A DNA stretch of 8,281 nt from Chloroflexota bacterium (GTDB lineage: Bacteria > Chloroflexota > Chloroflexia > Thermomicrobiales > UBA6265). Position 1 is the stretch's first letter. Each line of letters opens with the position of its first letter. Under the pieces are notes generated by a model. That model did not search any database and had not been told where the DNA came from. It saw only the letters and a program-made list of their open reading frames with translations. The stretch is from contig JAFAEX010000013.1 of NCBI GenBank assembly GCA_023423795.1, positions 1 through 8,281 of the forward strand, written 5' to 3'. The position numbers and the translations under genes are program-made. Shown here one piece after another: positions 6,210 to 8,281 of the stretch.

Positions 6210-6335
6210 GGGTTGAGCGTGTTGCGTGCGACGTGCGATGTGCTTCGTGTCGCGCAGATTGTCCGGGATGAAGGTGGAGCGTTTCGGCTCCAATGCACGG
6301 GTTCCAGGGCCGCGCGGGGATGCTGATGGCCGCCC

Positions 6336-6455
6336 GGTTGCCCAGCCGTCGCCGCCCGCCCGGGGATGACGGCGTTTGCTTCATCGATGCGAGGTCGAGC
6401 CGTGCTCGGCCCCGGTGGCGCTTGGTTTCCGTAGCCCGGGGCGAGGGCGATTGCC
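6336..6455 (+). repeat. Composite repeat element, copy A (about 120 nt)
   Basis: This stretch matches the reverse complement of 6656-6785 along its whole length with substitutions and a few small indels; I estimate about 75% identity by eye. Exactly shared blocks include a 17-nt one (6354-6370 against 6742-6758), CCCGGTGGCGCT (6411-6422 against 6690-6701), and the closing GGCGATTGCC (against GGCGGTTGCC in copy B). The two copies are thus inverted around a 200-nt centre. No transposase is present, and the element could be a small non-autonomous palindromic or MITE-like repeat. Confidence 0.8.
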
Positions 6456-6491
6456 AATATAGTCCGAGCCTCTGGGTGGCGGGCGCGATGA

Positions 6492-6540
6492 ATCGCGCCC
6501 CTACAGCGGGCGGGGCGGTCGCGGATTGTAGGGGCGCGAT
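6492..6540. repeat. 14-bp inverted repeat around GGGCGCGAT
   Basis: ATCGCGCCCCTACA (6492-6505) pairs with TGTAGGGGCGCGAT (6527-6540) over a 21-nt loop. The left arm is part of a second, nearly spacer-free palindrome at 6481-6500 (GGGCGCGAT, GA, ATCGCGCCC), so two alternative stems compete for the same bases. I recall similar TAGGGGCGCGA-type intergenic repeats in other bacterial genomes, but cannot confirm a match here. Confidence 0.8.
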
Positions 6541-6668
6541 GATGGCGGTTGCCGGAATACGCCGGGCACGCCTGCCGTCAGTCCCGGAGGGACTTCGTTC
6601 CCGTAGCCCGGGACGTCCAGTCCCGGGCGTTGCCGCAGAGTGGCCGGATCATTTTGGCAACCGCCATC
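6541..6668. repeat. 13-bp inverted repeat
   Basis: GATGGCGGTTGCC (6541-6553) is the exact reverse complement of GGCAACCGCCATC (6656-6668). The right arm is the end of repeat copy B. The order of this pair relative to the 6578-6612/6671-6706 pair is crossed, so the two stems cannot form together as a simple nested hairpin. Confidence 0.8.
6578..6612 (+). repeat. Composite repeat element, partial copy C
   Basis: A 35-nt stretch beginning TCAGTCCCGG and ending CCCGTAGCCCGGG matches the reverse complement of 6671-6706, and, in direct orientation, about 6407-6440 of copy A. It is closer to copy B than to A (CTTCGTTCCCGTAGCCC is shared with B). It has GAGGGA where both other copies have TGGCG, making a short GTCCC/GGGAC palindrome. 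Confidence 0.72.
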
Positions 6669-6785
6669 AACCCGGGGCTACGGGAACGAAGCGCCACCGG
6701 GACTGAGCACAGACGGTATCCGCGGCAACCAAGCAGACGCGGTCATCCCCGGGCGGGCAGCGACCGGCAGGGTACTCGGGCAACC
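6656..6785 (-). repeat. Composite repeat element, copy B (about 130 nt)
   Basis: Reverse-complement partner of copy A at 6336-6455. It carries about 10 extra nt between the CCCGGGCGGGCAGCG block and the terminal GGGCAACC. It ends 12 nt beyond the SIS gene stop (6798), so a SIS transcript would run straight into this element and could pair with copy A. Confidence 0.8.
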
Positions 6786-6797
6786 ATCGCTGCCCCG

Positions 6798-7856
6798 CTA
6801 CAACTTCAGCAGCCCGAACGCGTCCTTGTACCGCTCGTCGTCCCGGCGGAACGTGTCGGGGTTGAGGCCCTTGATCTGCGCCATGCTGAGCGCCAGCATC
6901 TGCATCGGGACCACGGCCAGCAGCGGCGACAGCATCTCCGGCAGCGCCGGCAGCGCAAAGGTCGTCGCGCCCGCGAGGTCGATCCCCTCCCCCACGATCC
7001 AGAGTTTTCCGCCCATTGCCGCGCCGACCGCCGCGATGCCGGCCGTGCGGTCGGTCGATTTGCCCTCGACGTTGACCATCACCAGCAGGTCGCCTTCGTT
7101 GAAGGCCACCATCGGCCCGTGCAGGAACTGCTCGGCGGCCAGCGCGTCGATGTGGCCGTAGGCCGCCTCGCGCACCTTGATCACCGCTTCGAGCGCCGTC
7201 GCCTCGTTCGGGCCGGCGCCCGCGGCGTAGGTCCGGTGCTCCACCGCGTAGCGGGCGACCGGATCGATCTCGTCGAACCGGGCGATCGCCTCGGCCACCT
7301 GCCCCGGCAGCGCGGACAGGGCATCGCGGAAGCCGGCCACGCCCTCCGCGCCGCGCCGCTCCCCGAGATCGGTCGCCACCTGCGCCAGCACCGTCATCGC
7401 GCACAGATGCGACGAGGTGTACGCCGCCGAGGTTTCGCGCGGCGTCGTCCTCAGCGTCAGCAGCGACCCCGGGTGCTCCGCCGTCTGGCTGCCGACCGAG
7501 ATGACGGTGGCGTCGGTCGCCGCCGCCGCCGAGAGCGCATCGCCGGAAAAGCGCTTCACCCCGGTGTGGGCGAAGACGACCACCGCGTCGTCGGCATCCA
7601 GCGGGAATTGCTCGCCGTAGCGCGCGAAGTCGAACGACGAAATCGCGCGGGCGTCCATCCCCGCCGCCCGCAGCAACCACGCCCCGACCAGCGCCGCGTG
7701 GTAACTCGTGCCGATCCCGGTCAGGATGATGCGCCCGGCCGTCCCGATCAGGTCCACCGCCCGCTCGGCCTGCTCCCAGCCCTCCCCGAGCAACCGCTCG
7801 AGGTCGGCCGGTTGCCGCCGCAGCGTCAATTCCATCTGCGATTGCGATTCGCTCAC
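6798..7856 (-). CDS. Two-SIS-domain protein related to the GlmS isomerase half (sugar-phosphate isomerase/deaminase-like)
   Basis: A 352-aa protein with two tandem SIS domains like the isomerase half of GlmS, but no N-terminal glutaminase. GIGTSYHAALVG (47-58) is the first sugar-phosphate loop. In domain two, AVIKVREAAYGHIDALAAEQ and the following FLHGP align with GlmS so that Lys227, Glu230 and His246 correspond, with the same spacing, to E. coli Lys485, Glu488 and His504 (recalled numbering). The expected class is aldose/ketose isomerisation with ammonia transfer or release, as in NagB-II, AgaS or FrlB-type enzymes. Two features are unusual: the SQSGET phosphate loop of GlmS is replaced by AHTGVKR (96-102), and the C-terminus reads GLNPDTFRRDDERYKDAF and lacks the closing LAKSVTVE that carries the GlmS catalytic Lys603. 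The substrate is thus unknown. The GTG start overlaps the transporter stop as GTGA. Confidence 0.87.
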   Translation of the reverse strand: MSESQSQMELTLRRQPADLERLLGEGWEQAERAVDLIGTAGRIILTGIGTSYHAALVGAWLLRAAGMDARAISSFDFARYGEQFPLDADDAVVVFAHTGVKRFSGDALSAAAATDATVISVGSQTAEHPGSLLTLRTTPRETSAAYTSSHLCAMTVLAQVATDLGERRGAEGVAGFRDALSALPGQVAEAIARFDEIDPVARYAVEHRTYAAGAGPNEATALEAVIKVREAAYGHIDALAAEQFLHGPMVAFNEGDLLVMVNVEGKSTDRTAGIAAVGAAMGGKLWIVGEGIDLAGATTFALPALPEMLSPLLAVVPMQMLALSMAQIKGLNPDTFRRDDERYKDAFGLLKL

Positions 7857-8281
7857 GATGCCCCTCCCTCGACTCCGCGGCGGCGACGCCACCGCCACGC
7901 GCCCGGCCCCACCCGGACGATGACCAGCCCCGCCAGCACCAGCGCCGCGCCGACGACCTTCAACGGCCCGAACGCTTCCCCAAAGATGAATGCCGACAGC
8001 ACGCCGCTGACGATCGGCACCAGCAGGCTGAAACTCGTCGCCGCCGTCACCCCGCGCCGCGCGATCGCCCAGTTCCAGATCTGGTAGGCGACGTAGACCG
8101 GAAAGATCGCCATGTAGATCACGGCGGCCCAGCCGAGCCCGCTGACCCCGCCCCAATCTTCGCGCACCGTCGCCGGGAGCGAAACCAGGAACAGCGGGAC
8201 CGCGCCGAACAGGATCGTCCACGCCGAATACGTCTCGGCCGGGTAGCGCGCCACCAGCGGCCGGGCGAGGATGCCGTAGGC
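7853..8281 (-). CDS. EamA/DMT-superfamily transporter, C-terminal part (cut by the window edge)
   Basis: The last 142 residues of an integral membrane protein; the reading frame stays open to the window edge, so the start is outside. Hydrophobic segments are roughly TILFGAVPLFLVSLP, WAAVIYMAIFPVYVAYQIW, FSLLVPIVSGVLSAFIF and VVGAALVLAGLVIVRVG, followed by a basic cytoplasmic tail (WRWRRRR). The pattern VAYQIWNWAI then RRGVTAATSFSLLVPIVSG with IFGE and a final GAALVLAGL is that of the second EamA repeat, found in drug/metabolite exporters and other small-molecule transporters of about 10 membrane segments. The substrate cannot be inferred. Its TGA stop shares four bases with the SIS start (GTGA, 7853-7856), so the two genes are one transcriptional unit and probably coupled in translation. 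Confidence 0.9.
   Translation of the reverse strand, partial: AYGILARPLVARYPAETYSAWTILFGAVPLFLVSLPATVREDWGGVSGLGWAAVIYMAIFPVYVAYQIWNWAIARRGVTAATSFSLLVPIVSGVLSAFIFGEAFGPLKVVGAALVLAGLVIVRVGPGAWRWRRRRGVEGGAS
7861..7870 (-). promoter_or_regulatory. Strong ribosome binding site for the SIS gene, inside the transporter gene
   Basis: The minus strand reads GAGGGAGGGG, and its GGAGG (7867-7863) lies 6 nt before the GTG at 7856. The site is inside the last codons of the transporter gene. It favours GTG 7856 over the ATG at 7835. Confidence 0.8.

Larger units (their letters stand above)
6200..6797. other. 598-bp gene-free region filled with repeats
   Basis: No believable gene lies between the hydrolase start (6199) and the SIS gene stop (6798). 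The first 135 nt should hold the hydrolase promoter on the minus strand, but I could not single out convincing -35/-10 hexamers. A small stem GGAGC/GCTCC with loop GTTTCG lies at 6276-6291. From 6336 to 6785 the stretch is built of inverted and direct repeat copies listed separately. Open frames here translate into the same Gly/Pro/Arg-rich peptide from both repeat copies (GYGN then APPG), as expected of repeat DNA and not of genes. Confidence 0.8.

Noticed and set aside
5031..6293. Upstream extension of the PH-like gene to about 550 codons
   Set aside because: It is antisense-phase to the hydrolase gene and crosses the hairpin repeat; the start with GGAGG at 5030 is far better.
6200..6457. 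N-terminal extension of the hydrolase by 86 residues
   Set aside because: Most of the extra codons (6336-6455) come from repeat copy A, and the same peptide is encoded by copy B, so this is repeat DNA and not gene.
6336..6785. Insertion sequence or CRISPR array
   Set aside because: No transposase frame and no regularly spaced identical repeats; copies are few, diverged and in both orientations.
6549..8087. Plus-strand 512-codon open frame
   Set aside because: Lies antisense to the SIS and transporter genes. Its product is Arg/Gln/His-rich low complexity, typical of antisense frames in high-GC DNA.

Overview
The window is high-GC, gene-dense bacterial DNA with strong G/C preference at third codon positions. 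A probable F420-dependent flavin/deazaflavin-type oxidoreductase, an actinobacterial-type L-cysteine desulfhydrase homologue, a DUF849/BKACE enzyme and abundant short palindromic intergenic repeats together suggest a high-GC Chloroflexota (Thermomicrobia-like) or actinobacterial genome. That placement is an inference. No rRNA, tRNA, CRISPR array, integrase or transposase was seen.

Layout. Positions 1-88 hold a perfect 32-bp inverted repeat. Four plus-strand genes follow: a Cds1-like PLP-dependent L-cysteine desulfhydrase (180-1271), a BKACE beta-keto acid cleavage enzyme (1391-2326), a D-3-hydroxybutyrate-dehydrogenase-like SDR (2331-3065) and a small PPOX/F420-type oxidoreductase (3103-3501). 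The last three lie 4 and 37 nt apart and look like one operon. This run collides tail to tail, with a 38-nt overlap, with a minus-strand series: a nucleotidyltransferase-fold protein of unknown function (4552-3464), a small PH-like hypothetical protein (5030-4644), an alpha/beta-hydrolase with no nucleophile (6199-5327), a GlmS-isomerase-type two-SIS-domain protein (7856-6798) and the C-terminal part of an EamA/DMT transporter that runs off the right edge (8281-7853). The SIS gene and the transporter overlap by four bases (GTGA) and are almost certainly translated from one message.

How the genes may work together. BKACE enzymes turn a beta-keto acid plus acetyl-CoA into acetoacetate plus a new acyl-CoA. 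The next gene resembles the enzyme that interconverts acetoacetate and 3-hydroxybutyrate, so the pair forms a plausible short catabolic route whose starting keto acid is unknown. The SIS/EamA pair suggests amino-sugar or sugar-phosphate isomerase/deaminase chemistry coupled to transport of a small metabolite.

Repeats. Two copies of a hairpin element (1-88 and 5137-5226) differ at one stem position, and the difference is compensated in the opposite arm. The 598-bp gene-free stretch 6200-6797 is a repeat cluster: two about 120-130-nt diverged copies of one element in inverted orientation (6336-6455 and 6656-6785), a third partial copy (6578-6612) and a separate GC-rich inverted repeat (6492-6540). 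I did not find a clear defence or other novel multi-gene system. The strongest oddities are the nucleophile-less hydrolase, the BKACE-BDH pairing, the unusual SIS protein and the repeats.
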